A stretch of 23,637 nucleotides of DNA, taken from assembly GCF_050337105.1 (NCBI RefSeq), contig NZ_JAKJSQ010000060.1:1-23637 (forward strand). Reading direction: 5' to 3'. Position numbers and translations under genes: made by a program. The DNA is from Aliivibrio_A kagoshimensis (lineage in GTDB: Bacteria > Pseudomonadota > Gammaproteobacteria > Enterobacterales > Vibrionaceae). Below, piece after piece: positions 7,707-14,719 of the stretch (positions are counted from its first letter, which is position 1; each line of letters starts with the position of its first letter). A model generated the notes under the pieces. The model saw only the letters and a program-made list of their open reading frames with translations, was not told the DNA's origin and made no database searches.

Positions 7707-8167
7707 GATGTTGCCGCCTGTTTTTTCACATAGCGAATCAGCGATCCGACAACGGGAAGGTGCTCATAAAGCATCTCACCCACATCTAAATAGTCCCGAT
7801 GATAAACGACTCTCTGTTCACACTCTTTTAATAGTGAATGTCCACTGACCTCAATCTCCTGTCCACCCTTTAATTGTCGATGACAAAATCTCATGGTCCA
7901 GTAGATAGCGGCTTCATTGTCATGACAAATCGTATGCTTCACGATAAACTCACAGGCAGATAAATTGGTATAAAGTTGGCTAAAGTAGTGCTGAAGTGCC
8001 TGATAGCCTTGAACATGATGCAACGGGTCTTGAAAGAAGATATCTTGGTGATACACCATATCCAGTGAGTCTAAATTGTTTATAGATAGCCCTTGGTATG
8101 TATCGATAAAGCGTACTAACCAGTCTGGTTTTTCGGCTGTGCATCGGTGTAATTCACGATTTTCCAT
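7703..8167 (-). CDS. NTF2-like (SnoaL-fold) family protein
   Basis: A 154-residue protein with the cone-shaped NTF2/SnoaL pattern: an N-terminal helix, DMVYHQDIFFQDPLHHVQGYQALQHYFSQLY, a beta-rich core (AIYWTMRFCHRQLKGG...EVSGHSLL) and the late RVVYHRDYLDVGEMLYEHLPVVGSLIRYVKKQ. Members are small hydrolases, isomerases or ligand binders. This subgroup has no proven reaction but is a regular member of ChrR-linked clusters. Its stop overlaps the SDR start (ATGA). The 42-nt gap upstream to the DUF523-DUF1722 gene is the second largest inside the operon, and is where a photolyase gene is often found in relatives. Confidence 0.85.
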   Translation of the reverse strand: MENRELHRCTAEKPDWLVRFIDTYQGLSINNLDSLDMVYHQDIFFQDPLHHVQGYQALQHYFSQLYTNLSACEFIVKHTICHDNEAAIYWTMRFCHRQLKGGQEIEVSGHSLLKECEQRVVYHRDYLDVGEMLYEHLPVVGSLIRYVKKQAATS

Positions 8168-8209
8168 GGTTAATCCCTCACTCTATCCAAGAACGATAAC
8201 AACCTCATA

Positions 8210-9175
8210 TCAACCTAATAATCTAAGCGCTTCCGGGTAGGGATGAAAATAGGTTTGCTGTGACAAATAGGGGTTGGGGTATTTCAATAGATAGTGTCTC
8301 AACAACGTGAGCGGAACCAATAGAGGGACAATCCCTAATCGATACGCGTGCACTTGTTTAGTTAACTCTACTCGCTCGTAGCTCTCTAAATAACGAGAAA
8401 AATACCCTTGTACATGCTGCAGTGTGGTTGTGTGCGTTTTACGATTACTTTTTATCTTTAAGGTTTGCATAAAAAGCTTGATGTACTGTTGCGCCAGCTG
8501 ATCAATATCTTTTTCAGCGCTTGCCACTAATCGACCTAACTGGCGATAACTCACCAACTGATGGCTCATTAGGGTGTATTTATACTGGCTATGAAACTGG
8601 ACCAATTTGTGTTTTGTCATGCCACCACTTAGCAATGATTGCCACTTATGATAAGCGTACATTCTTAGTATAAAATTTTCGCGAATCACGGGATCGTTCA
8701 GTCTGCCACTCTCTTCACACGGCAGATTTGGGCAGAGCGTCATGATCTTAGCTGCAAATAGCCCTATCCCATCTGATTTCGACCCTTTGCCATCATGCTG
8801 CCATACCTTCACTCTTTCCATTCCGCAACTGGGGCTTTTAGCTGTAAAAATAAACGCCGAAAGAGAATCAATACTGCTCGCCACCTGTTCACCATACTCA
8901 TTCAATAACGTCGTGACATCACTGCTGCCATCTGGTGTACTGACATGAATAATGCCCCCTCTATCGATTTGCCTGATCGTCGGTCTTGGAACCGGCAAGC
9001 CAACGGCAACTTCTGGGCAGAAAGTTTGATACTCAACATATTCAGCTAACGCTTCAGCACAAAAGTGAGAGCGCTTATGACCGCCATCAAAGCGTACTTT
9101 ATGGCCTAATAAACAGGCGCTAATACCCACTTTCACTTTGTCCATTTTATGTGAATTCTGCAATTGCTCTGACAT
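8210..9175 (-). CDS. DUF523-DUF1722 protein, RudS-like tRNA 4-thiouridine desulfidase candidate
   Basis: A 321-residue two-domain protein. The DUF523 (TudS-type) domain spans about residues 14-160, with VGISACLLG (Cys21), FCPEVAVGLPVPRP (Cys53, Glu55) and SPSCG (Cys117). These three cysteines match those holding the [4Fe-4S] cluster in TudS thiouracil desulfurases. The DUF1722 (YbgA) domain follows from about residue 165 (FILRMYAYHKW, KLVQFHSQYKYTLMSH). This fusion corresponds to RudS, described as removing sulfur from 4-thiouridine in tRNA. In E. coli ybgA sits next to the photolyase gene. Here the gene lies directly after chrR (26-nt gap) in the RpoE operon. ATG 9175 follows a TAGGAGA site. 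The domain call is strong; the substrate is inferred from the family. Confidence 0.88.
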   Translation of the reverse strand: MSEQLQNSHKMDKVKVGISACLLGHKVRFDGGHKRSHFCAEALAEYVEYQTFCPEVAVGLPVPRPTIRQIDRGGIIHVSTPDGSSDVTTLLNEYGEQVASSIDSLSAFIFTAKSPSCGMERVKVWQHDGKGSKSDGIGLFAAKIMTLCPNLPCEESGRLNDPVIRENFILRMYAYHKWQSLLSGGMTKHKLVQFHSQYKYTLMSHQLVSYRQLGRLVASAEKDIDQLAQQYIKLFMQTLKIKSNRKTHTTTLQHVQGYFSRYLESYERVELTKQVHAYRLGIVPLLVPLTLLRHYLLKYPNPYLSQQTYFHPYPEALRLLG

Positions 9176-9201
9176 AAAATTCTCCTACCCTGTGCGACGC
9201 A

Positions 9202-9864
9202 TTAATAGATAAAACTACCGATGGGATTAAGTAGCTTACTCACGCCTTCTGTAAAATGAAGGGCATCATCAACCACGGTTAAACATAAACAGCCAGTATT
9301 CGTCATTGGCTGATGATGATGGTTTCCATCAAGCACAATAAAGTCACCCGCATGATATTCCCCCATCTCATCACTAAAGCTCCCCTCTAATAGCAGGGTT
9401 ACTTCAATCCCTTTGTGGGTATGTTTTGGGATAACGCCATTCGGCTCTATATAAAGAAGATGGCTATGCCTCTCTCCCTCATTCAGATCCAGTTTTGCGC
9501 GAGAAATTTTTCCTACGTTGACCCAGCGGCCAAGGTCCATATGAGTCAACGCTCGTGGCAGAGTGAATGGTTTTCCTTTTATTTCCAACACTTTTAAGTC
9601 TAGGCTCGTGGTTTCTTCAATCCCATCATCAGAAACAATGGCTTCGATCATTTCAGAAAAATCGGGCAATAGTGTTTCTTGCCTCATGGCATCATGTTCG
9701 CTGGAAAAGGTATGTTCCGCTTGTTGCTGTGTTAGTAAATAAATCTGCTCACTACAGCTTAAGCACATCTCTTGATGAATCGAGATAGCGGCACTTAATG
9801 AGGCAGGTAATTCTCCAGCAACATAGCTCTCTAAGAGCATTTTTGTCGGATGATGTTTAGTCAT
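9202..9864 (-). CDS. chrR: ChrR-type zinc anti-sigma factor with C-terminal cupin domain
   Basis: A 220-residue anti-sigma factor. The N-terminal zinc-binding anti-sigma domain has His4 or His5 plus HQEMCLSC (His30, Cys34, Cys37), matching the H-x3-C-x2-C motif that binds zinc and holds RpoE. The C-terminal cupin (about 90-210) has IPKHTHKGIEVTLLLEG (His148, His150, Glu154) and GNHHHQP (His182-184), the second metal site needed for the singlet-oxygen response in Rhodobacter ChrR. All known metal ligands therefore appear intact, so it should still sense oxidants. It overlaps the rpoE stop by 8 nt, giving coupled, near-equal synthesis with the sigma factor. Confidence 0.95.
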   Translation of the reverse strand: MTKHHPTKMLLESYVAGELPASLSAAISIHQEMCLSCSEQIYLLTQQQAEHTFSSEHDAMRQETLLPDFSEMIEAIVSDDGIEETTSLDLKVLEIKGKPFTLPRALTHMDLGRWVNVGKISRAKLDLNEGERHSHLLYIEPNGVIPKHTHKGIEVTLLLEGSFSDEMGEYHAGDFIVLDGNHHHQPMTNTGCLCLTVVDDALHFTEGVSKLLNPIGSFIY

Positions 9865-10474
9865 TTTCCCCTCCTATTTGCTGCTGCAATTTGGCAAGCG
9901 CTAACCGTAACCTCGACTTAACGGTGCCAATTGGCACATTTAGGTGTTGTGATAACTGCAGTTGCGTCATTTCATGAAAATAGAGCGAGGTAATCACCTC
10001 TTTTTGCTTAGTCGGTAACGCATTCACCAACTGCTGCATCTGCCTATTTTGCAGATGATCTTGGAAGTCGTTACCATCAATATCATGTTGATTTTCAACG
10101 GGCCAGATATCCTCACTCAATGGTAACTCTTGGTTTCTTTTTACCTTACGTAAGGCATCAAAAATGACGTTTCTCATGATGGTATAAATCCACGTTGAAG
10201 CAGCACCTTTGCTGACTGAATAGAGATGAGATTTTCGCCATACATTACTCATGGTCTCTTGAACCACTTCCATCGCTTTAGAGGGGCAACCTAACTTTTG
10301 CTCTGCAACCCGTTGTATCTTAGGTGAGAAGTGAAGGAAGACTTGTTTAAATGCCTCTTTATCTCGATCTTCTGAGATTGCAATTAACCAAGCCGTGCAT
10401 TGAGTCTGTTCATTCTCATCAATCTCACTCACTGGCGGATTTGTCGAGGAGGGCTCCCTGCTTTCTGTCATCAT
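9857..10474 (-). CDS. rpoE: ECF sigma factor, RpoE/ECF11-like partner of ChrR
   Basis: A 205-residue ECF sigma factor. Region 2 spans about residues 35-110 (AFKQVFLHFSPKIQ, VVQETMSNVWRK, STWIYTIMRNVIFDALRK). Region 4 spans about 145-200, with the helix-turn-helix TQLQLSQHLNVPIGTVKSRL. It should direct RNA polymerase to TGATCC/TATA-type promoters when ChrR is inactivated by singlet oxygen or organic peroxides. Paired ATG codons (10474, 10471) follow a very strong AGGAGG site. Its own promoter region carries a near-perfect RpoE site (10513-10542), so it is likely auto-activated. The first 30 or so residues are an acidic, flexible extension. This is distinct from the envelope-stress RpoE of E. 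coli, which shares the name. Confidence 0.95.
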   Translation of the reverse strand: MMTESREPSSTNPPVSEIDENEQTQCTAWLIAISEDRDKEAFKQVFLHFSPKIQRVAEQKLGCPSKAMEVVQETMSNVWRKSHLYSVSKGAASTWIYTIMRNVIFDALRKVKRNQELPLSEDIWPVENQHDIDGNDFQDHLQNRQMQQLVNALPTKQKEVITSLYFHEMTQLQLSQHLNVPIGTVKSRLRLALAKLQQQIGGEND

Positions 10475-10512
10475 TACCTTCTCCTCCTATTCATTTTTGC
10501 TTCTTATTTCTA

Positions 10513-10542
10513 CTTATACGATGCAAACAACATAATGGATCA
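10513..10542 (-). promoter_or_regulatory. RpoE(ECF11)-type promoter of the rpoE-chrR operon
   Basis: On the minus strand TGATCC (10537-10542) is followed by exactly 18 bases and then TATAAG (10513-10518). This matches the TGATCC-N18-TA promoter pattern established for ChrR-controlled RpoE in Rhodobacter. It lies 38 bases ahead of the rpoE start codon. It begins only 4 bases upstream (minus strand sense: downstream) of the Lon-like stop codon, so readthrough from that gene may also feed rpoE. Confidence 0.8.
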
Positions 10543-10545
10543 CAA

Positions 10546-11145
10546 TTACTTTTCTAATATGAGTGTACGCAACAAATCAATACTCTGCCGATAGCCTCTC
10601 TTACCAACCAGCGATCTTTTTACTTGAATATTAATAGGCAATAGTTCCAACCACCTATAGCACAACCATTTTTCTGATTGATCACGTCTCTCTTCGTTAA
10701 TGTTCCTTAGGGACTCCCGAATGTTATACAATTCACCATAATTACTATTTTTATTATAAAAATCAAAAAGTAACCTGGTGAGCTCATACATTTCGCTATG
10801 ATGTAAAAGTGAATACTCGAATGACTCCCACACTGGTTTATAACTGATGTCTGCGCATTGCAAATTATCCTGTTGTTCAAAAACAGCATCGATCGTCACC
10901 AATGAATCAGCTTTCACATCCAGCATCAAAAATCCATCGTTAGCCCAATGAAAATCAACAATTTTTACTAATACCCCCCACTCATAATTATCGCTTAGAT
11001 TATTGTTCTCCACATAAACAATAACAAAACCAATATGTCCAACACTTTGCGTTACCATTTTTAAATGTTTGGGCTCAATAATTCGTAGTCTTGTCAAACC
11101 GTTAGGTAACAAAAAAAGAGGCAGAGGAAACAACATCCGTTTCAT
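10546..11145 (-). CDS. Stand-alone Lon N-terminal (substrate-binding) domain protein
   Basis: A 199-residue protein matching the LON substrate-binding (PUA-like) domain without AAA+ or protease parts. The N-terminal motif FPLPLFLLPNGLTRLRIIEPKHLKMV and the following GFVIVYVE and WGVLVKIVDF blocks are typical. The rest is a helical C-terminal half (about 115-199). It cannot degrade proteins alone. It may bind misfolded or damaged proteins, or act as an adaptor, but no function is established. It has its own RpoE-type promoter (11175-11204) and sits directly upstream of rpoE in the same direction, so it is probably a regulon member. Its start codon follows an AAAGGCAATAATT leader with a modest ribosome binding site. 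Confidence 0.85.
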   Translation of the reverse strand: MKRMLFPLPLFLLPNGLTRLRIIEPKHLKMVTQSVGHIGFVIVYVENNNLSDNYEWGVLVKIVDFHWANDGFLMLDVKADSLVTIDAVFEQQDNLQCADISYKPVWESFEYSLLHHSEMYELTRLLFDFYNKNSNYGELYNIRESLRNINEERRDQSEKWLCYRWLELLPINIQVKRSLVGKRGYRQSIDLLRTLILEK

Positions 11146-11174
11146 AATTATTGCCTTTTAGCTCATCATACAAA

Positions 11175-11204
11175 TCTATACGTTTGATCTGAGTAATTCG
11201 ATCA
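11175..11204 (-). promoter_or_regulatory. RpoE(ECF11)-type promoter of the Lon-domain gene
   Basis: On the minus strand TGATCG (11199-11204), an 18-base spacer and TATAGA (11175-11180) repeat the spacing and most bases of the rpoE promoter, including GTGATC at the -35 and CGTATA at the -10. It is 29 bases from the ATG at 11145. Two such sites facing neighbouring genes of one circuit make chance unlikely. Confidence 0.72.
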
Positions 11205-11240
11205 CATCCAATTATTTATATTTATATCTATACTCAAAAG

Positions 11241-13310
11241 ATGAGGAAAAAGTGCTTATATTCAATAGCCCAGATAGTTTTTTACGTGGTACTTCTGTAT
11301 TCGTCTAGTGCTGTCAGTAATCAAATACCCTACTTCATTGATCTCAACAGCAACGCCTGGATGGTTGCAGGTCAAAGTAATTTCACCACCTCTACCGGGC
11401 TTTTCTCGCGCATCACCTTGGATAATAACACCCCATATATTGCCTTTAAAGACACCACCTCAGCAGGAAAAGCGTCTGTAATGACATTAGAAGATGGCAC
11501 ATGGCAACTAGTGGGTATCGCTGGTATCTCTGCTGGTGAAATAGATAATCTGGATCTCAGCATGGCCGCCAATGGTAGCCTGTTCATTGCATATATTGAC
11601 AAAAGTGATAGTTATAAGATCAGTGTCAAATCATTCAATGGCACCAGTTGGCAACAGGTAGGTAGTGTCGGATTTTCGGGGGATACCTCAAGCTATGTCT
11701 CTATAGCCACGAGCAGCAGCAGTCAACCTTATGTAGCTTTTACCGATAATAATGACAGCTATAAAACTAAAGTGATGGCGTTTGATGGCAGCAATTGGAA
11801 TCTGCTTGGCGGTGTGGCCGCATCAGTGACTTACTCCTACTACCCCTCTTTGGTGCTTCATAATGACGATACACCCTATGTCGTTTTTAGGGATGATAAC
11901 CAAGGCTCCAAAGCAACTGTGATGAAGTTTTCAGCAGGATCATGGTCTACGGTTGGAAGTGCCGGCTTTACAACTGGAGCGGCGAATTTTACTGTGTTAG
12001 CCAAAAGCAGCGACGATACCTTTTATGTCGCGTATCGAGATGAGCCTCAAACTCGCAAGCTCAGCGTAATGCAATTTAATGGTACCGTATGGCAAACAGT
12101 AGGCACAGAGGGGTTTAGCCCCAGTGATGCCAACTATATCTCTATGGCTATCAATAACAACGGAATCCCAATTGTTGCTTTTCAAGACGCAAGTATGAGT
12201 AACCGGGTTCATGCCATGCAATTTCTCAATGGAGCATGGAGTACATTAGGTTCGGCAGGGTTTAGTAATTCCAACGCTTACTACCTCTCTCTCGCAATTA
12301 CCGATAGTCTTATCCCTTACGTTGTCTATTATGACCTCACCAATTTTGGGCGCCCAGCAGTGCAACTATTTGAAGGTTCAAAGCGGATATCTGTAGAGGT
12401 TGACACCTATAGCGTCGGATTTATTACTGCAGAAGATGTTGATGGGGATCCCCTTAGCTACTCCATTATTACTGACCCCAATAATGACAGTGCCCTTTTC
12501 ACTATCGATACCAACTCAGCGGAGTTACGTTTTATCACCCTGCCGGTCAATCCAGCGTCACGAAGTGAACCTTACTCATTACTGGTTCAGGTCTTTGATG
12601 GACTCGCAAACGCAACAGTGAAGGTAACCATCAATATCAACTACGATGAGGCCATCATTGTCAGTTCTGGGTCTGGTATTAGCCTGTTAAGTCTGTTGTT
12701 ACTGAGTGTCTTTTTTTTTCTGAATATTCAAAAGGTACAGTCATCAGAAAGTGCCTGGATACCCGCACATTTCAGTGTTGGCGTAGGCAGAGTACACTCA
12801 GAATCAACAACAGCAGATATAAACCAGTCGTTGCAAGCTAAAGGCTATCCACCTTCAGTGACAACATTAAATACCAGCCGTTCTGGATACAGCCTATGGG
12901 TAGATTGGAAGCTGCACCAGAACCTCTATGTCGAAACCGGTTACCTAGATTTTGGTAATATCTCCGGTAGTGCCTCCAATTTAGGAAGCGACTATCAGCA
13001 AGATTTCGTTCAAGCCCTCCCACTCTCCGGACATGGTATTGCGGCCGCACTTCGCCCTGTCTATTTCCTGACTCCTGACTGGTCTCTCTTTGGGCGCATC
13101 GGTGCTATCCACTGGCATGGCGAACAAACAACATTACAATACCGTATTAAACATTCAGATACTGAGTGGCTATTTGGGGCAGGTATTGAATATCACTGGA
13201 CTACCCAATGGAGTACCGCTGTTCATTGGGACCAAGTGAGTTTCTCTGGAGAACAAACAAATATGCTATCTATCTCACTGCGTTTCGCCATTAACACCAA
13301 AGAAATATGA
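11241..13310 (+). CDS. Surface protein: seven-bladed propeller, cadherin-like domain, membrane segment and outer-membrane beta-barrel
   Basis: A 689-residue exported protein with a signal peptide at about 1-26. Seven repeats of 48-49 residues start at Trp40, 88, 137, 186, 235, 284 and 333 (pattern W-x2-(V/L)G followed by PY(V/I)AF.D), predicting a seven-bladed propeller. A cadherin-like domain follows (about 383-470, EDVDGDPLSYSII, FTIDTNSAELRF, YSLLVQVFDG). Next comes SGSGISLLSLLLLSVFFF (about 476-493), like a GlyGly-CTERM/rhombosortase tail or an internal signal segment. An OmpA-like eight-strand barrel (about 506-689, LYVETGYLDFGN, final strand ISLRFAI) ends the protein. The fusion is unusual and no function is assigned. 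It is divergent from the Lon-domain gene across 95 bp; its ribosome binding site is weak. Confidence 0.8.
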   Translation: MRKKCLYSIAQIVFYVVLLYSSSAVSNQIPYFIDLNSNAWMVAGQSNFTTSTGLFSRITLDNNTPYIAFKDTTSAGKASVMTLEDGTWQLVGIAGISAGEIDNLDLSMAANGSLFIAYIDKSDSYKISVKSFNGTSWQQVGSVGFSGDTSSYVSIATSSSSQPYVAFTDNNDSYKTKVMAFDGSNWNLLGGVAASVTYSYYPSLVLHNDDTPYVVFRDDNQGSKATVMKFSAGSWSTVGSAGFTTGAANFTVLAKSSDDTFYVAYRDEPQTRKLSVMQFNGTVWQTVGTEGFSPSDANYISMAINNNGIPIVAFQDASMSNRVHAMQFLNGAWSTLGSAGFSNSNAYYLSLAITDSLIPYVVYYDLTNFGRPAVQLFEGSKRISVEVDTYSVGFITAEDVDGDPLSYSIITDPNNDSALFTIDTNSAELRFITLPVNPASRSEPYSLLVQVFDGLANATVKVTININYDEAIIVSSGSGISLLSLLLLSVFFFLNIQKVQSSESAWIPAHFSVGVGRVHSESTTADINQSLQAKGYPPSVTTLNTSRSGYSLWVDWKLHQNLYVETGYLDFGNISGSASNLGSDYQQDFVQALPLSGHGIAAALRPVYFLTPDWSLFGRIGAIHWHGEQTTLQYRIKHSDTEWLFGAGIEYHWTTQWSTAVHWDQVSFSGEQTNMLSISLRFAINTKEI

Positions 13311-13402
13311 ACCAAATTTAATAAAAACCTCCTATAGAGCCTTCGTCTGTTCATCGGTTTACTGTATATTATCGGCAAAAGGACATTCAACAAGGAGAGA
13401 TG

Positions 13403-14671
13403 ATGTCAGACCATTATAAAAAAAGCACTATAGGTAAACACCCACTTAAACCGGAGTCCATGATGATGGGTTACGGTTACGATCCTAAGCTTTCGGAAGG
13501 CTCGATTAAGTGTCCTAACTTTCAAACGTCCACTTTTGTTTTTGACTCTGCTGCCCAAGGTAAAGATTTTTTTGATGTGGTATCAGGCAGGCGTCCCCTT
13601 GAAGCGGGTGAGCAAGCGGGTTTGGTCTATTCAAGGTTTAATAATCCAACCATTGAGATCGCTGAAAACCGTATTGCTGTCTGGGATCAAGCTGAAGATT
13701 GTTTAGTCACAGGCAGTGGCATGTCAGCCATCTCTACGGTATTACTGGCGCTGTCCAAACCAGGCGATGTCATTGTCTACTCTGAGCCAATCTATGGCGG
13801 TAGTGACAGTCTGATCAATGGCATTTTAAAACAACTTGGTATTCAAGCCGTTGGATTTATGTCGAGTCAAGGCAGTGAAGCGCTTGAAGCTGCACTGAAA
13901 CAAGCACAACAGCTAGGGAATGTGTCGGTAGTCTTGGTTGAAACCCCAGATAACCCAACCAATAATTTGATCGATCTTTCGCGTTGCCGTGAACTTATCG
14001 ATGCCATGGTATCAACACACAAACCGGTTTTGGCTGTAGATAACACCATGTTAGGTCCACTGTGGCAGCAACCGCTCAAGCATGGCGCTGACCTATGTCT
14101 CTACTCATTGACCAAATACGTGGGTGGCCACTCGGATCTGATTGGTGGCAGCTGTTCAGGCAGCAAGGCACTGATTAGCAGAATTCGTAAGGTTCGTAAT
14201 GGCATTGGTACCACCATGGATTCGAATACCGCGTGGTTGATTTTACGCTCTCTAGAGACGCTAAAAATCCGCATGCAAGCGTCAACCTCTGGCGCCGAAA
14301 AAGTGGTCGATTTTTTGGCTACGCACCAGAAAATAAGCCGTATTGACTACCCAGGATTACTGTCAGACGCTGATCCTCAATACCACATCTACAAAAAGCA
14401 GTGCAGCGGTGCGGGATCGACCTTCTCCTTTGAAGTCGTGGGTGGCCAACAAGCAGCCTTTAAAGTCCTTGATAGCTTGAAACTGGTTAAACTGGCAGTC
14501 AGCTTAGGCGGCACTGAAAGTTTGGCTCAGCACCCTGCAGCGATGACTCACTCTGGCGTACCCAAAGCGCGTCGTGAAGAGATCGGTATCACTGATGGCT
14601 TGGTCAGAATCTCAGTAGGTATTGAAGACCCTGACGATTTAATTGCCGACCTGCAACAAGCACTCGCATAG
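13403..14671 (+). CDS. Cystathionine gamma-synthase family PLP-dependent enzyme
   Basis: A 422-residue member of the Cys/Met metabolism PLP enzyme family (cystathionine synthases and lyases, methionine gamma-lyase, sulfhydrylases). Features are VYSRFNNPT, SGMSAISTVLLAL, the substrate-side VETPDNPTNN, the VDNTMLGP block and the PLP lysine in YSLTKYVGGHSD (Lys218). The C-terminus has the usual SLGGTESLAQHPAAMTHSG. It resembles the branch usually annotated only as cystathionine gamma-synthase family; sequence alone does not separate synthase from lyase. Two ATG codons are adjacent (13400, 13403). I prefer 13403 because AAGGAG (13392-13397) is then 5 nt away rather than 2. It ends at a shared terminator and has no metabolic partner gene beside it. 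Confidence 0.9.
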   Translation: MSDHYKKSTIGKHPLKPESMMMGYGYDPKLSEGSIKCPNFQTSTFVFDSAAQGKDFFDVVSGRRPLEAGEQAGLVYSRFNNPTIEIAENRIAVWDQAEDCLVTGSGMSAISTVLLALSKPGDVIVYSEPIYGGSDSLINGILKQLGIQAVGFMSSQGSEALEAALKQAQQLGNVSVVLVETPDNPTNNLIDLSRCRELIDAMVSTHKPVLAVDNTMLGPLWQQPLKHGADLCLYSLTKYVGGHSDLIGGSCSGSKALISRIRKVRNGIGTTMDSNTAWLILRSLETLKIRMQASTSGAEKVVDFLATHQKISRIDYPGLLSDADPQYHIYKKQCSGAGSTFSFEVVGGQQAAFKVLDSLKLVKLAVSLGGTESLAQHPAAMTHSGVPKARREEIGITDGLVRISVGIEDPDDLIADLQQALA

Positions 14672-14688
14672 TCGGTAACGTCATTTCC

Positions 14689-14719
14689 AAGCAGGAAAAT
14701 AGACTCTACTTTCCTGCTT
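14689..14719. terminator. Bidirectional terminator between convergent PLP enzyme and EamA genes
   Basis: A perfect 10-bp stem (AAGCAGGAAA at 14689-14698 and TTTCCTGCTT at 14710-14719) is followed by T-rich sequence on the plus strand. It overlaps the last codons of the minus-strand EamA gene, whose stop is at 14706-14708, so one hairpin serves both convergent genes. Confidence 0.75.

Noticed and set aside
8168..8215. Possible RpoE promoter TGATAT-N18-GGATAG ahead of the NTF2-like gene
   Set aside because: The spacing fits but both boxes miss key bases, and the gene is already covered by the rpoE operon promoter.
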